A stretch of DNA of 47,877 nt from Lachnospiraceae bacterium (GCA_017433725.1 JAFRGQ010000065.1:1-47877), one strand, 5' to 3'. Positions 7,470 to 16,344 are shown, numbered from the stretch's first letter. Numbers and translations are program-made. Notes: a model not told the origin generated them from the letters alone.

Positions 7470-8183
7470 ATGGGAAAGATAATACTGGCTTCCGCCTCCC
7501 CAAGGAGGCGGGAGCTTCTTACGCAGATAGGCATAGAATTTGAAATAATGGTTTCCGATAAGGAAGAGCGGATCACGGCGGAAGATCCGGCGGACATCTG
7601 TATGAACCTGGCTAAGCAGAAAGCGCTCGATGTGAGGGACAAGCTGAGGGCGCAGGGTTTTGAGAGAGGCGACGACAGGCCGGTGCGGTCCGAAGAGATA
7701 AAGCTCGATAAAGGGATGCCTTTGCTATCGACTATCCAAGTGCAGACAGAGAAACAGTCAGAAGAGACAAAGTTCGGTGGAGGGATTTCGGCCGGAGACG
7801 AATATACTGTAATCGGCGCGGATACCATCGTAGTCCTTGAAAGGCAGATTCTCGGAAAACCTCATAGTGCGGAGCATGCGGCGCAAATGCTGCGTTCTCT
7901 CTCAGGAAGAGAGCATCAGGTCTACACCGGCGTGTGTGTGGTAAGAGGAGAAACGACCGCAACATTTGCAGAGAAGACGGATGTCTATGTCGCTCCGCTT
8001 TCCGAGGCGGATATCCGCGCATATATCGCGACGGGTGATCCCATGGATAAGGCGGGGGCTTACGGAATTCAGGGAATATTTGCAAAGCACATCGAGAAGA
8101 TCGACGGCGACTACTTCAACGTGGTCGGGCTTCCGATCGGGAGGCTGTGGAGAGAGTATTTGTCAGAGCATATTGTTCTGTGA
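7470..8183 (+). CDS. maf: Maf family nucleotide pyrophosphatase
   Basis: Maf proteins hydrolyse non-canonical or modified nucleoside triphosphates and have been linked to septum control in Bacillus. The signature ASASPRRRELL is at residues 7-17. GADT is near residue 117, with GREHQVYTGV and KAGAYGIQG further on, so the active site is complete. The protein is 237 residues, about 45 longer than usual. The extra segment, residues 60-110, lies between the KALDV helix and VIGADT and is polar and charged. The ATG at 7470 is chosen because the conserved fold begins there; the GGAG upstream sits about 13 bp away, somewhat far. An upstream TTG would add unconserved residues. Confidence 0.88.
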   Translation: MGKIILASASPRRRELLTQIGIEFEIMVSDKEERITAEDPADICMNLAKQKALDVRDKLRAQGFERGDDRPVRSEEIKLDKGMPLLSTIQVQTEKQSEETKFGGGISAGDEYTVIGADTIVVLERQILGKPHSAEHAAQMLRSLSGREHQVYTGVCVVRGETTATFAEKTDVYVAPLSEADIRAYIATGDPMDKAGAYGIQGIFAKHIEKIDGDYFNVVGLPIGRLWREYLSEHIVL

Positions 8184-8272
8184 ATACTGTTTTGACCGGG
8201 CGTGCAAAATCAGTGAAGTCCGGCAGAAGAGGAATATACTTTTATTAACTGACAATTAAGAGGTGACAGAAA

Positions 8273-9769
8273 ATGAACAAGAAAAATGCATGGGCTACCT
8301 ATACAAGGGAGCAGACCAAAGCAGCATATGATTTCAGCGAGAACTACAAGAAGTTCCTCGATAATGCCAAGACCGAGCGTGAGGCGGTTGACACCCTGGT
8401 CAATATGGCTGAGGATGAGGGCTTCCGCGAACTTAACCGGCTCATTGAAAGCGGTGAGAAGCTGAATGCGGGCGATAAAGTTTATACCGTATGGATGAAC
8501 AAATCCATTGTTCTCTTTAAGATCGGTAAGGAGCCGATGGAGAACGGTATGAATATTCTTGGTGCGCACATCGATTCCCCGCGTCTCGACGTGAAGCAGA
8601 ATCCGCTCTACGAGGACAGCGGGCTGGCTTATCTCGATACGCATTACTACGGCGGTATCAAGAAGTATCTTTATGTTGCGCTTCCTCTGGCTATTCACGG
8701 TGTGATCGTCAGAAAAGACGGCACGACCACTATTCTCAATGTCGGTGAAGATGAGGACGATCCGGTGTTCTTTATCTCGGATCTGCTGATTCATCTGTCG
8801 CAGGAGCTCATGACAAAGAAAGCGAGCGAGGTTGTAGCCGGAGAGGCTTTAGATCTCGTGATCGGACATAAGCCTTTTATCCTCGAAGGCGATGATAAGG
8901 AATCAAAAAAAGATGAAGAAGCGGATGAGACGCTTACACGCGGTCAGGAGTATGCCGTCAGGGCTGAGAAAGAGGAAGGTGCCGAGGCTAAGAAAATCAA
9001 GGGTGCTGTCCGCAGAGGAATCCTTGCAATTCTGAAAGACGAGTATGAGGTCGAGGAAGATGATTTCATTTCCGCGGAACTCGAGATCGTGCCCGCCGGC
9101 AAGACACGCGATGCGGGACTTGACCGTTCGATGATTCTCGGTTACGGTCAGGATGACCGCGTCTGCGCATATCCGTCCATGCGCGCGATCTGCGAGGTCG
9201 GCGATGTGGAACGCACGTCATGCTGTATTCTTGTCGACAAGGAAGAAATCGGATCGGTCGGCGCGACAGGCATGCGGTCTCATTTCTTTGAAAATGCCGT
9301 CGCCGAAGTCATGAATCTGACCGGTGATTACAGCGAACTCAAGGTGAGAAGATGCCTGGCCAATTCCTGCATGCTCTCATCCGACGTATCTGCGGGCTTT
9401 GATCCGAATTATTCGTCGGCATTTGAGAAGAAAAATGCGGCTTATCTCGGCTGCGGTCTGGTCTTCAACAAATTTACGGGTTCAAGAGGAAAGTCAGGTT
9501 CCAATGACGCAAATGCAGAGTATGTCGCCGAAATCCGGAGAGCGCTTGACGAGGCGGGCGTCGTATATCAGACAGCTGAGATTGGCCGCGTCGATCTCGG
9601 TGGCGGCGGAACGATCGCCTACATACTTGCACTGTACGGAATGAACGTGATTGACAGCGGCGTGGCCGTCCTCAACATGCATGCACCGTGGGAAGCTACA
9701 TCCAAGGCGGATATATATGAAGCCCTGAAGGGATATATCGCTTTTCTTGAGAAAGTAAAGGCTGTATAA
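8273..9769 (+). CDS. M18 family aspartyl aminopeptidase
   Basis: This is a cytoplasmic dinuclear-zinc aminopeptidase of family M18, which trims acidic N-terminal residues from peptides. Zinc and catalytic motifs are visible: GAHIDSPRLD with H99 and D101, GYGQDDRVCAY, VDKEEIGSVGATG, and the late MHAPWE histidine. At 498 residues it is longer than most relatives. Part of the excess is a charged insert around residues 205-245 (Lys, Glu and Asp-rich) just before GILAILKDEYEVEED. GAGGTGA precedes the ATG. It follows maf by 89 bp and may share its transcript. A two-hairpin repeat follows the stop. Confidence 0.92.
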   Translation: MNKKNAWATYTREQTKAAYDFSENYKKFLDNAKTEREAVDTLVNMAEDEGFRELNRLIESGEKLNAGDKVYTVWMNKSIVLFKIGKEPMENGMNILGAHIDSPRLDVKQNPLYEDSGLAYLDTHYYGGIKKYLYVALPLAIHGVIVRKDGTTTILNVGEDEDDPVFFISDLLIHLSQELMTKKASEVVAGEALDLVIGHKPFILEGDDKESKKDEEADETLTRGQEYAVRAEKEEGAEAKKIKGAVRRGILAILKDEYEVEEDDFISAELEIVPAGKTRDAGLDRSMILGYGQDDRVCAYPSMRAICEVGDVERTSCCILVDKEEIGSVGATGMRSHFFENAVAEVMNLTGDYSELKVRRCLANSCMLSSDVSAGFDPNYSSAFEKKNAAYLGCGLVFNKFTGSRGKSGSNDANAEYVAEIRRALDEAGVVYQTAEIGRVDLGGGGTIAYILALYGMNVIDSGVAVLNMHAPWEATSKADIYEALKGYIAFLEKVKAV

Positions 9770-9784
9770 GCAGTAAAATGATGA

Positions 9785-9840
9785 TGGAAACGCGCTTACG
9801 CGCTGCGCACGTCGCGGCAAGAACTCTGAGGCGTTCTTGC
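9785..9840. repeat. Two-hairpin 3' element, copy 3
   Basis: GCGC-TTAC-GCGC is followed by CGTCGCGGC and AAGAACTCTGAGGCGTTCTT, closely matching copy 1 at 86-140. The second stem is imperfect here: six outer pairs are kept and the inner ones are lost. It lies just behind the M18 gene. Confidence 0.6.
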
Positions 9841-9925
9841 AACAAAAAAGACTATCAAATATTAAAATATGTGATACAATGTTTTTTGTCGTCTTAATCA
9901 TCTGAGTGTTTTGAGGAGCTATCGT

Positions 9926-10777
9926 ATGAGAACAGGAATTGTAATGGAAGGCGGGGCAATGCGCGGTCTTTTTACCGCGGGAGTCATCGACGTGTTACTT
10001 GAAAAAGGACTTACGAACTTCGATGGGGCAATAGGAGTCTCAGCCGGAGCTTGCTTCGGGTGTAATATCAAGTCCCGGCAACATGGTCGAACCGTTCGAT
10101 ATAATCTCAGGTATTGTCAGGACTGGAGATATGCCTCCATGCGTTCACTGAGAGAGACCGGAGATCTCTACGGTTCAGACTTCTGTTACAGACAGATTCC
10201 TACTGTACTCGATCCTTTTGATACGGAAGCGTTTATAAAGAATCCGATGGAATTTTACGTTGTGGCCACAGACCTTGAGACGGGAAAACCGGTTTACCAC
10301 AAGCTTTATGACGGCCTGAACAGTGATCTCAAGTGGATTCAGGCTTCCGCGTCCATGCCGCTTGCAGCAAGGACTATAGAAATCGGAAAATGGAAGCTTG
10401 TCGACGGGGGCGTTGCGGATTCCATTCCGCTCAAATTCATGGAGAGGAAAGGGTATGACAAAAATGTCGTAGTCTTGACACAGCCGCGAAATTTTGTGAA
10501 GAAACCTAATAAAGCGCTGCCGGCCATCCGCATAGCTTACAAGGAGTATCCGGATTTTGTACGCAGAGTGGAGACAAGGCATATCCATTACAACGAGGAG
10601 ACGGAGTATGTAAAAGAGCGCGAAGCCGCGGGAAAATGCTTTGTAATCTGTCCCCCTGAACCCCTCGGAATTAAGCAGGTGTGTCATGATCCGATGGAGA
10701 TCGTGCGCGTTTATGAGATCGGCCGGAAGGTCATGTTCGAGCGTCTTGATGAGATGAGAGAGTTCATGAAAAAATAG
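9926..10777 (+). CDS. Patatin-like phospholipase
   Basis: This is a patatin-fold serine lipase of the RssA/YjjU kind, which probably hydrolyses acyl lipids on the cytoplasmic face. The oxyanion loop EGGAMRG is at residues 8-14, the nucleophile elbow GVSAG has S39, and the catalytic aspartate is in VDGG near residue 160. The 283-residue length is typical. The ATG at 9926 is preceded by GAGGAG, while the TTG five codons upstream overlaps that ribosome site. There is a weak -10 candidate TACAAT at 9875-9880. It converges on the rsuA-type gene, with a shared terminator in between. Confidence 0.9.
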   Translation: MRTGIVMEGGAMRGLFTAGVIDVLLEKGLTNFDGAIGVSAGACFGCNIKSRQHGRTVRYNLRYCQDWRYASMRSLRETGDLYGSDFCYRQIPTVLDPFDTEAFIKNPMEFYVVATDLETGKPVYHKLYDGLNSDLKWIQASASMPLAARTIEIGKWKLVDGGVADSIPLKFMERKGYDKNVVVLTQPRNFVKKPNKALPAIRIAYKEYPDFVRRVETRHIHYNEETEYVKEREAAGKCFVICPPEPLGIKQVCHDPMEIVRVYEIGRKVMFERLDEMREFMKK

Positions 10778-10879
10778 TATTGCGCTTCTGAATCGAGTAT
10801 ATTTTGCACCGGAGAATCAAGTACATCTCTGAAAACACGATAAATAGACTTGCATATTGAAATCGTAGATTACGTCATA

Positions 10880-10948
10880 TGGCTGCCGCATGAAGTCTGA
10901 CATTACTATAAAGTGCTGTAAGGACCGTATGCGGCAGCCACATTTTTT
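10880..10948. terminator. Bidirectional terminator between convergent genes
   Basis: TGGCTGCCGCAT (10880-10891) pairs perfectly with ATGCGGCAGCCA (10929-10940), and TTTTTT follows. It serves the patatin gene on the plus strand and, reading the other way, the pseudouridine synthase. Its arms resemble those of the 5535-5624 hairpin. Confidence 0.75.
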
Positions 10949-10974
10949 AAATCAGCTTTATGTGCGATTGTCGG

Positions 10975-11679
10975 TTACTCAGCTTGAAGTGAAGCAAGCT
11001 CCTCAGGAGTCAACTTACGCCACTCTCCCGGAGCAAGAGAAGGGTCGAGCACAAGCGGTCCCATGGAGAGCCTTTTGAGATAAAGCACCCGCTTTCCGAC
11101 CGCTTCAAACATCCGTTTGATCTGGTGGAATTTTCCTTCCTGAATCTCGACTTCAATTTCGGAAATGTCACCGCTCTTCAGAATCTCGAGACAGGCGGGA
11201 AGGCACAGAAGTCCGTCGTCAAGACGTAGTCCATCCGCAAATGCGCGCACATCACTCTCATTTACGTTCCCCTCGATTTCGGCATAATACCGTTTGTCAA
11301 CGTGGTGCTTCGGTGAGAGGAGCCTGTGATTCAGATCTCCGTCATTGGTGATGAGCAGGAGACCTTCGGTATCTTTGTCAAGTCTGCCGACAGGTGAGAG
11401 ATCTTTTCTGCGTTCCGCGGGCAAAAGGTCGAGTACAGTTCTCTGATATCGGTCCTCTGTTGCCGTAATCACCCCGGCGGGCTTATTGAGCATATAATAG
11501 GAAAAGACTTCATATACGATTTCTTTTCCCTGATAGAAAACAGAGCTTGTCTCATTGACAGACAAGCCCGGGTTTTTAACGGTCACGCCATCGACAGATA
11601 CCTGTCCCTGGCGGACCGCTTTTTTTATTTCTGTTCTTGTTCCGACGTTCATGTCGGAGAGGTATTTATCAAGCCGCAT
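10975..11679 (-). CDS. rsuA: 16S rRNA pseudouridine synthase, RsuA type
   Basis: This enzyme isomerises a uridine in rRNA. The N-terminal S4 RNA-binding domain spans residues 1-50 (MRLDKYLSDM onward). The catalytic domain contains GRLDKDTEGLLL, with the nucleophilic aspartate D101, and KFHQIKRM near residue 190. At 234 residues it fits the RsuA family. RsuA-like enzymes also include RluB and RluE types, so the exact target is inferred. No strong ribosome site is seen upstream of the ATG at 11679; an AGGTAAC lies close by. The gene stands alone, with a shared terminator at its 3' side. Confidence 0.88.
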   Translation of the reverse strand: MRLDKYLSDMNVGTRTEIKKAVRQGQVSVDGVTVKNPGLSVNETSSVFYQGKEIVYEVFSYYMLNKPAGVITATEDRYQRTVLDLLPAERRKDLSPVGRLDKDTEGLLLITNDGDLNHRLLSPKHHVDKRYYAEIEGNVNESDVRAFADGLRLDDGLLCLPACLEILKSGDISEIEVEIQEGKFHQIKRMFEAVGKRVLYLKRLSMGPLVLDPSLAPGEWRKLTPEELASLQAE

Positions 11680-11709
11680 AATAGTTACCTGTATTCCGGC
11701 TCTGCACGG

Positions 11710-11799
11710 AACATATCCGAGTATGCGTTTTGACCGTCTTGGACTCGATCAATGTAGTTTCAAGCATCATATAGCGTTGCATGTAACATATCCGAGTAT
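11710..11799. repeat. Pair of 15-bp direct repeats
   Basis: AACATATCCGAGTAT occurs at 11710-11724 and again at 11785-11799, exactly 75 bp apart, in the gap between rsuA and the esterase gene. The role is unknown; upstream control of rsuA is possible. Confidence 0.4.
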
Positions 11800-11827
11800 A
11801 TACTGCAAGCGTCGTTGGATTCATGAA

Positions 11828-12586
11828 TCAATAGGGAGATCCCAGCACGTGCTCCAGGAAATACGGAAGCTGCTTTCTCCACCAAGGCCAGTCATGGTCA
11901 CAGTCGAATCCCCAGTAATCGACCCATGCGGGAATACCTTTCTCACGCATGACGGCGTCGAGCTCCCTGGTGCTCTCGCGGAGCTCATCCTCCCAGCGTC
12001 CCTGACCGATGCAGATGATGATTCTGGAGTTCCTGTAAAGCTCCATATACGGATGATCGAGCGGCATGTTGCGAAGGAAGATGGCCGGTGAGTTATCGTA
12101 AGCGAGCGGATCATTGCATCCCGGGAAGAACATCTGGGCATTGTAGCAGCCGCTCAGCGCGATGACCGTGTCATAGAGGTCAGGTCTTCTGAAGAAGAAG
12201 TTCGCTGCGTGGACAGCACCCATGCTGCATCCTGTCGTCATGGCTCTTTCATATGCCTCCGGGCTGCCGTTCTTGGCGCGAACGGAGGGCAGGAACTCTT
12301 CGTTGATGTATGCGAACCAGCGTTCCTGCTGCTCGAGACGATAGTGCTCGTCCCCGTACTTATCGGACCAGCTCTCCTCGTCAATTGCATCCGGGCAGAC
12401 GAGCATGATTTTGCCCGCATCCACCCACGGAGCGCAGAGGTCAGTCATTTGAAAATTTTCAAAATCGTAGAAATGGCCGTCCTGCGGAGGAAAGGCGATC
12501 AGGATCTTTCCTGTGGTTCCGTAGGTCTTGAACTCCATATCACGGCCGAGTCTGTAGCTGTATTCTTTATAATAATTTACCTGCAA
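11828..12586 (-). CDS. Alpha/beta-hydrolase esterase
   Basis: This resembles the PF00756 esterase family (esterase D / YieL / antigen 85 fold). The nucleophile elbow GCSMG has S121 and the likely catalytic histidine is in CDHDW near residue 233. It has no signal peptide, so it probably acts in the cytoplasm. I start at the TTG at 12586 because AAAGGA lies 10 bp upstream and the conserved fold begins soon after. That gives 252 residues; an upstream ATG would add 33 residues that run through the terminator region. It lies 115 bp downstream of the ATP-grasp gene on the same strand. The substrate is unknown. Confidence 0.82.
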   Translation of the reverse strand: MQVNYYKEYSYRLGRDMEFKTYGTTGKILIAFPPQDGHFYDFENFQMTDLCAPWVDAGKIMLVCPDAIDEESWSDKYGDEHYRLEQQERWFAYINEEFLPSVRAKNGSPEAYERAMTTGCSMGAVHAANFFFRRPDLYDTVIALSGCYNAQMFFPGCNDPLAYDNSPAIFLRNMPLDHPYMELYRNSRIIICIGQGRWEDELRESTRELDAVMREKGIPAWVDYWGFDCDHDWPWWRKQLPYFLEHVLGSPY

Positions 12587-12628
12587 GGTTGTTTGTTCCT
12601 TTCTGATATTTGATGATAACTGTGCCAA

Positions 12629-12678
12629 AAGTATCATTATGAAACTGTGAGCTTGCTCGAGTGGGAGGAATGATACTT
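12629..12678 (-). terminator. Terminator or attenuator behind the ATP-grasp gene
   Basis: AAGTATCATT and AATGATACTT are perfect 10-bp arms with a GAGC/GCTC inner stem. On the minus strand the hairpin is followed by TTTTGG. It lies between the ATP-grasp gene and the esterase gene, so it could limit expression of the second. Confidence 0.6.
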
Positions 12679-12701
12679 GAAGCACGTCCTACGCTTGTCT
12701 C

Positions 12702-13889
12702 TTATTTGCAGAGAACGTATGCAATGAACTCCTTCGCCGCTTCCTCATCGTCCATTTTTGCGGTATACATCTGATTGCCCATGGCACCGGAGAGAATTTC
12801 CGGAATGCGCTCGCACATCACCATGCGGCTTCCGTAGAGATTCAGTATCTCCTCATGCGTGTGAGCGTAATGGTTCTTATCGCGTCTGCTGACATATACG
12901 CAGTAGTACTCTTTCTCGGATTTCGGGAAGATACGCTTGTCCGTGGTGACCATGTCCGCCCAGATCTGATAAACATCAAGGCTGTGAGCAAAGTTCATCA
13001 TATCCGGTGTGTAGCCGCCGGCAGGTCTCATATTGACTTCGAGTCCCACGAAGTCACCCTTCTTTCCGATACCTTTTTTGTCTGCTTTCAGACGGAAGAA
13101 CTCCAGGTGGACAAATCTTCTGTCCGCGTGGAAAGCACGAACAGTTGCGCGGCCTGCTTTTTTCAGACCTTCATAGACGTCCCCTGCTACATAGTAGACC
13201 AGCTCAAGCTCGTCGTTGACGATATCTGCGATTGACGGCGGCCAGCTTGTCATGGATTCGAAGAGCGGTTCAAATGTGGAACTTGTGATCGCATCATATG
13301 AGTACAGTTCTCCGTCGATGAACTCTTCCATGAGATACTGCACGTCTCTCGGCTGTGAGAAGAAGGCTGAGAGTTCGTCGTCATTTGTAATCTTATGTGT
13401 ATCGGACGCACCGACACCGACATCCGGTTTGATGATGATCGGATAGCCGACTTCCTTGATGAACTTTTTGGCATCGTCGAGATCAGTGGCAAAGTGGCAG
13501 CGGGCGGTCGGTACGCCGGCCTCAGCATAGAATTTCTTCATGTTGGACTTATGCTTAAAGTCCTGGATCCGGTCGTATTTGATGCCGGTCGTGATGTTGA
13601 AATCGGAGCGCAGGCGTGCATCCTGCTCCAGCCAGTATTCGTTGTTGGACTCGAGCCAGTCGATTTTACCGTATTTAAAAGAGAAAAATGCCACTGCACG
13701 GAATACCTCAGCATAGTTCTCAAGGGAATCGACTTTATAATATTCTGTCAGGGAGTTCTTTAAGCAGTCTTCAAGTGAGTCGTAGGAAGCATCACCGATT
13801 CCGAGGACATTCACGCCGTTCTTTTTGAGACGGTCGCAGAAGTTCCAGTAAGTGTGCGGAAAGTGAGGTGAGATAAATACAAAATTCAT
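12702..13889 (-). CDS. ATP-grasp domain protein (carboxylate-amine ligase-like)
   Basis: This is an ATP-grasp enzyme of the carbamoyl-phosphate-synthase-like class, which activates a carboxylate as an acyl phosphate and joins it to an amine or thiol. The first 110 residues form the pre-ATP-grasp domain. PIIIKPDVGVGA (about 150-161) is the nucleotide lysine region, YLMEEFIDGELYSYD the hinge, and FVGLEVNMRPAGGYTPDMMN the metal-binding Glu and Asn. At 395 residues it is complete. CTTTAAAGGAGGTTTCAT gives a strong ribosome site. The next gene is an esterase, which suggests a small biosynthetic or editing pair, but no substrate can be named. The 200 bp upstream contain two CAGGACAC repeats and no clear promoter. 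Confidence 0.85.
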   Translation of the reverse strand: MNFVFISPHFPHTYWNFCDRLKKNGVNVLGIGDASYDSLEDCLKNSLTEYYKVDSLENYAEVFRAVAFFSFKYGKIDWLESNNEYWLEQDARLRSDFNITTGIKYDRIQDFKHKSNMKKFYAEAGVPTARCHFATDLDDAKKFIKEVGYPIIIKPDVGVGASDTHKITNDDELSAFFSQPRDVQYLMEEFIDGELYSYDAITSSTFEPLFESMTSWPPSIADIVNDELELVYYVAGDVYEGLKKAGRATVRAFHADRRFVHLEFFRLKADKKGIGKKGDFVGLEVNMRPAGGYTPDMMNFAHSLDVYQIWADMVTTDKRIFPKSEKEYYCVYVSRRDKNHYAHTHEEILNLYGSRMVMCERIPEILSGAMGNQMYTAKMDDEEAAKEFIAYVLCK

Positions 13890-14089
13890 ATGAAACCTCC
13901 TTTAAAGAAAGAGTTTTTGATGTTAAAATCTTATTTAAGCGTGTAAACCATGACGCTTGGGTGCGCTAACCAGGACACATAGGCACTTGATCAGGACACT
14001 TAAGCGCGCATGCTTTGACACACAACATGGTAGTATAGCATAAAACCCCGAAGTAGAATACATTTTCATGAAGATTCAAGGAGTTTAAG

Positions 14090-14962
14090 ATGGAAGAACA
14101 GCAGGAAAAAATTTTTCGTTACATTCAGATCATTTTCGCAGCAACTTGTTGCTCGTGCGCGTACAAGTTCTTCCTTTCCCCTGCGGGTCTATACAACGGG
14201 GGTTTTACCGGTATTGCTCAGATCATACGTAATATCCTGCAGGACTCTGTCGGCATACATTTTCCATCAGACCCGACCGGTATCTTTGTATGGTGTCTCA
14301 ACGTTCCTCTGATGATCGCCGGTTACAAGTCTCTCGGCAAGATGTTCATGGTACGCACGATTGCAGTCATCACACTCCAGTCTTTCCTCATGACTGTACT
14401 GAAAAGCCCTGAGACCCAGCTCATATCAGACCATGCTCTGAACTGTGTGTTCGGCGGCGCTCTGAACGGTTTCGGAATCGGAATTCTTCTGCGAAACGGA
14501 GCATCGACAGGCGGTACGGACATCGTCGGTCTTCTCGCAGTCAAGAAAAAACCCGATCTTTCCGTCGGTACGCTGTCCATGACGATCAATGCGTGCATTT
14601 TCACGTATGCTGCGATCACAAGGACTTTTGAGATTGCTGCCTACTCCGCAGTGTATGCTTTCATCACATCCGTAGTCATTGACAGAACGCATTTCCAGAC
14701 AACGAAGGTGGCGGTATTTGTCGTTTCCAGAGTGCCGATCCTCAGCAATGAGATCAGTGTTGAGATGCACAGAGGCGTCACGACATGGGATGCTATGGGC
14801 GGACATAGCCGGAAGCCGTTCCAGGTTCATATGATTGTTATGAACCGTTATGAGCTTGCGCATTTCAGGCAGGTTATTCGGGCTGTTGATAAGAATGCGT
14901 TTATATGGACGATTAAGGCGGATCAGGTTATGGGTAATTTTAAGCAGAGGTTGGGAGTGTAA
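14090..14962 (+). CDS. YitT family membrane protein
   Basis: This is a YitT/DUF161 integral membrane protein with a C-terminal DUF2179 domain. Five to six hydrophobic segments lie between residues 10 and 200, with the family motifs SPAGLYNGGFTGIAQ near residue 29 and LLRNGASTGGTDIVG near 130. The soluble tail begins around residue 205 (FVVSRVPILSNEIS). The length of 290 is normal. These proteins are thought to transport small solutes, but the substrate is not established. AAGGAG precedes the ATG. It is flanked by the divergent ATP-grasp gene and a large fold-back element, so it is probably a single-gene transcript. Confidence 0.9.
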   Translation: MEEQQEKIFRYIQIIFAATCCSCAYKFFLSPAGLYNGGFTGIAQIIRNILQDSVGIHFPSDPTGIFVWCLNVPLMIAGYKSLGKMFMVRTIAVITLQSFLMTVLKSPETQLISDHALNCVFGGALNGFGIGILLRNGASTGGTDIVGLLAVKKKPDLSVGTLSMTINACIFTYAAITRTFEIAAYSAVYAFITSVVIDRTHFQTTKVAVFVVSRVPILSNEISVEMHRGVTTWDAMGGHSRKPFQVHMIVMNRYELAHFRQVIRAVDKNAFIWTIKADQVMGNFKQRLGV

Positions 14963-14971
14963 TTGATAGGT

Positions 14972-15192
14972 GATTAACCGAAACTTCCCACAGGGGATAT
15001 CTGCCAGTCTCATCATGATAATACTGCATCGGCGGGACGCTTTCGCTCGGTCTCGCTGGCAGCGGTACTAAGAAATTTTCGGCGCCTGTGGCTTGAAAAT
15101 TTCAAGTACCGGCCGCTCGACGACGCCACGCCGATTAGCAGTATTATATGATTTCGACTGAAGAAGACAGCAGGTGGGAAGTTTGATTAATC
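14972..15192. repeat. Fold-back element, about 220 bp
   Basis: The two halves are imperfect inverted copies. GATTAA and AAACTTCCCAC (14972-14991) face GTGGGAAGTTT and GATTAATC (15174-15192). ATAATACTGC and ATCGGCG face CGCCGAT and GCAGTATTAT. GGTACT and GAAATTTTC face GAAAATTTC and AGTACC around a centre near 15083. The transcript could fold into one long branched hairpin. It lies in a 380-bp gap without genes between the YitT gene and the RluD-type gene. It may be a non-autonomous mobile relic, a structured RNA or a terminator; no coding capacity is visible. Confidence 0.65.
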
Positions 15193-15288
15193 GAGTGGAG
15201 AGCAGCTGAGTAGTGAGAGTAATTGAGTGGAGAGAGCAGCTGAGCAGAGAGAGTAATTGAGTGGTGAGAGCAACTGTGTATGGGGGCT
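15188..15288. repeat. Degenerate 33-bp tandem repeat
   Basis: TAATCGAGTGG, TAATTGAGTGG and TAATTGAGTGG recur at 15188, 15220 and 15254. Each is followed by a GAGAGCAGCTGAG-like stretch, giving nearly three units of 32-34 bp. It abuts the fold-back element. Confidence 0.5.
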
Positions 15289-15343
15289 ATGTATGGATAG
15301 TTCTTTGTGCATAGTTGCTTCTTTATGAGTGTATGGAAAAACT

Positions 15344-16336
15344 ATGCGGATAACGACAGAATACAAGAATACATATACCGACACGGAGGTCAGCCGCCGC
15401 ATCTTCACCTATACCGCGACAGAGAAAGACGAGGGGCGGCCCGCTCGAGACATCATCCTGTACAAGTGGAAGATGGTCCACCACGACGTCGCCCGGGCCA
15501 AGTATGACACCCCGAACGGAATCACCGTGAACGGAGAAGTCGCATATGTCAACAGGCGGCTTCACAAGGGAGATGTCCTGCAAGTCATATTAACGGACTT
15601 TGCGCCGCAGAACATCGTTCCTGAGAATCACCCGATCGAGGTTGTTTATGAGGATGAGGATATTATTTGCTTAAATAAGCCCGCCGGCGTGGTCGCGCAT
15701 CCCTCCCATGGGCACTACAGTGATTCGCTTGCCAATTATCTCGCATACTATTTTCAAATGAAGCATGAGCCTCACGAGATCCGAACAGTCGGCAGGCTTG
15801 ATAAGGATACGTCAGGGCTTATTCTATTTGCCAAAAGCAGGACCATGGCGGCTCACATGACCGAGCAGGCTGAAAAGGGGATTCACACAAAGACCTACTA
15901 TGCACTGGCAAGCGGTGTATTTGAACACAGAAGCGGCAAGGTTGAAGTCCCCATTGAGCGGGAGTTTGACGGCGCACAGAAAAGGGTTGCGAGAGAGGGC
16001 GGAGACTACGCCCTTACGGATTATGAAGTCATCAGGCAGTATGAGGACTACGCTTACCTGCGAGTGCACATCGCGACAGGGAGGACGCATCAGATCCGCG
16101 TGCATATGAATCACATCGGACATCCGCTTCTCGGTGACCCGATCTACAATCCGAAGTGCAAGCCCTCGAAGTCATTTTCAGATGAGAGGAATGACGCCGT
16201 ATGTCTTACCCGCGCGGCGCTGCACGCCGGAGAAATCACCTTTCGTCAACCTTTCACGGGGAAAGATATTGTGTTGCGGGCTGAAATGCCGAAGGATTTT
16301 CTTCCTTATATACAAGACTTAACATCGGAAACATGA
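15344..16336 (+). CDS. 23S rRNA pseudouridine synthase, RluA/RluD type
   Basis: This is a RluA-family pseudouridine synthase that modifies rRNA or tRNA. GRLDKDTSGLI carries the catalytic aspartate D153. TYYALASG, GRTHQIRVHMNHIGHPLLGDP and the C-terminal RAALHA block are all present, so the domain is complete. The N-terminal 80 residues look like a degenerate S4 region (VNGEVAYVNRRLHKGDVL). I use the ATG at 15344 with a weak GGA upstream; a GTG at 15329 would add five residues, and an in-frame stop lies directly before that. The 330-residue length fits the family. It is followed within 10 bp by the HD gene, so the two are probably co-translated. Confidence 0.9.
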   Translation: MRITTEYKNTYTDTEVSRRIFTYTATEKDEGRPARDIILYKWKMVHHDVARAKYDTPNGITVNGEVAYVNRRLHKGDVLQVILTDFAPQNIVPENHPIEVVYEDEDIICLNKPAGVVAHPSHGHYSDSLANYLAYYFQMKHEPHEIRTVGRLDKDTSGLILFAKSRTMAAHMTEQAEKGIHTKTYYALASGVFEHRSGKVEVPIEREFDGAQKRVAREGGDYALTDYEVIRQYEDYAYLRVHIATGRTHQIRVHMNHIGHPLLGDPIYNPKCKPSKSFSDERNDAVCLTRAALHAGEITFRQPFTGKDIVLRAEMPKDFLPYIQDLTSET

Positions 16337-16344
16337 GGAATAAT

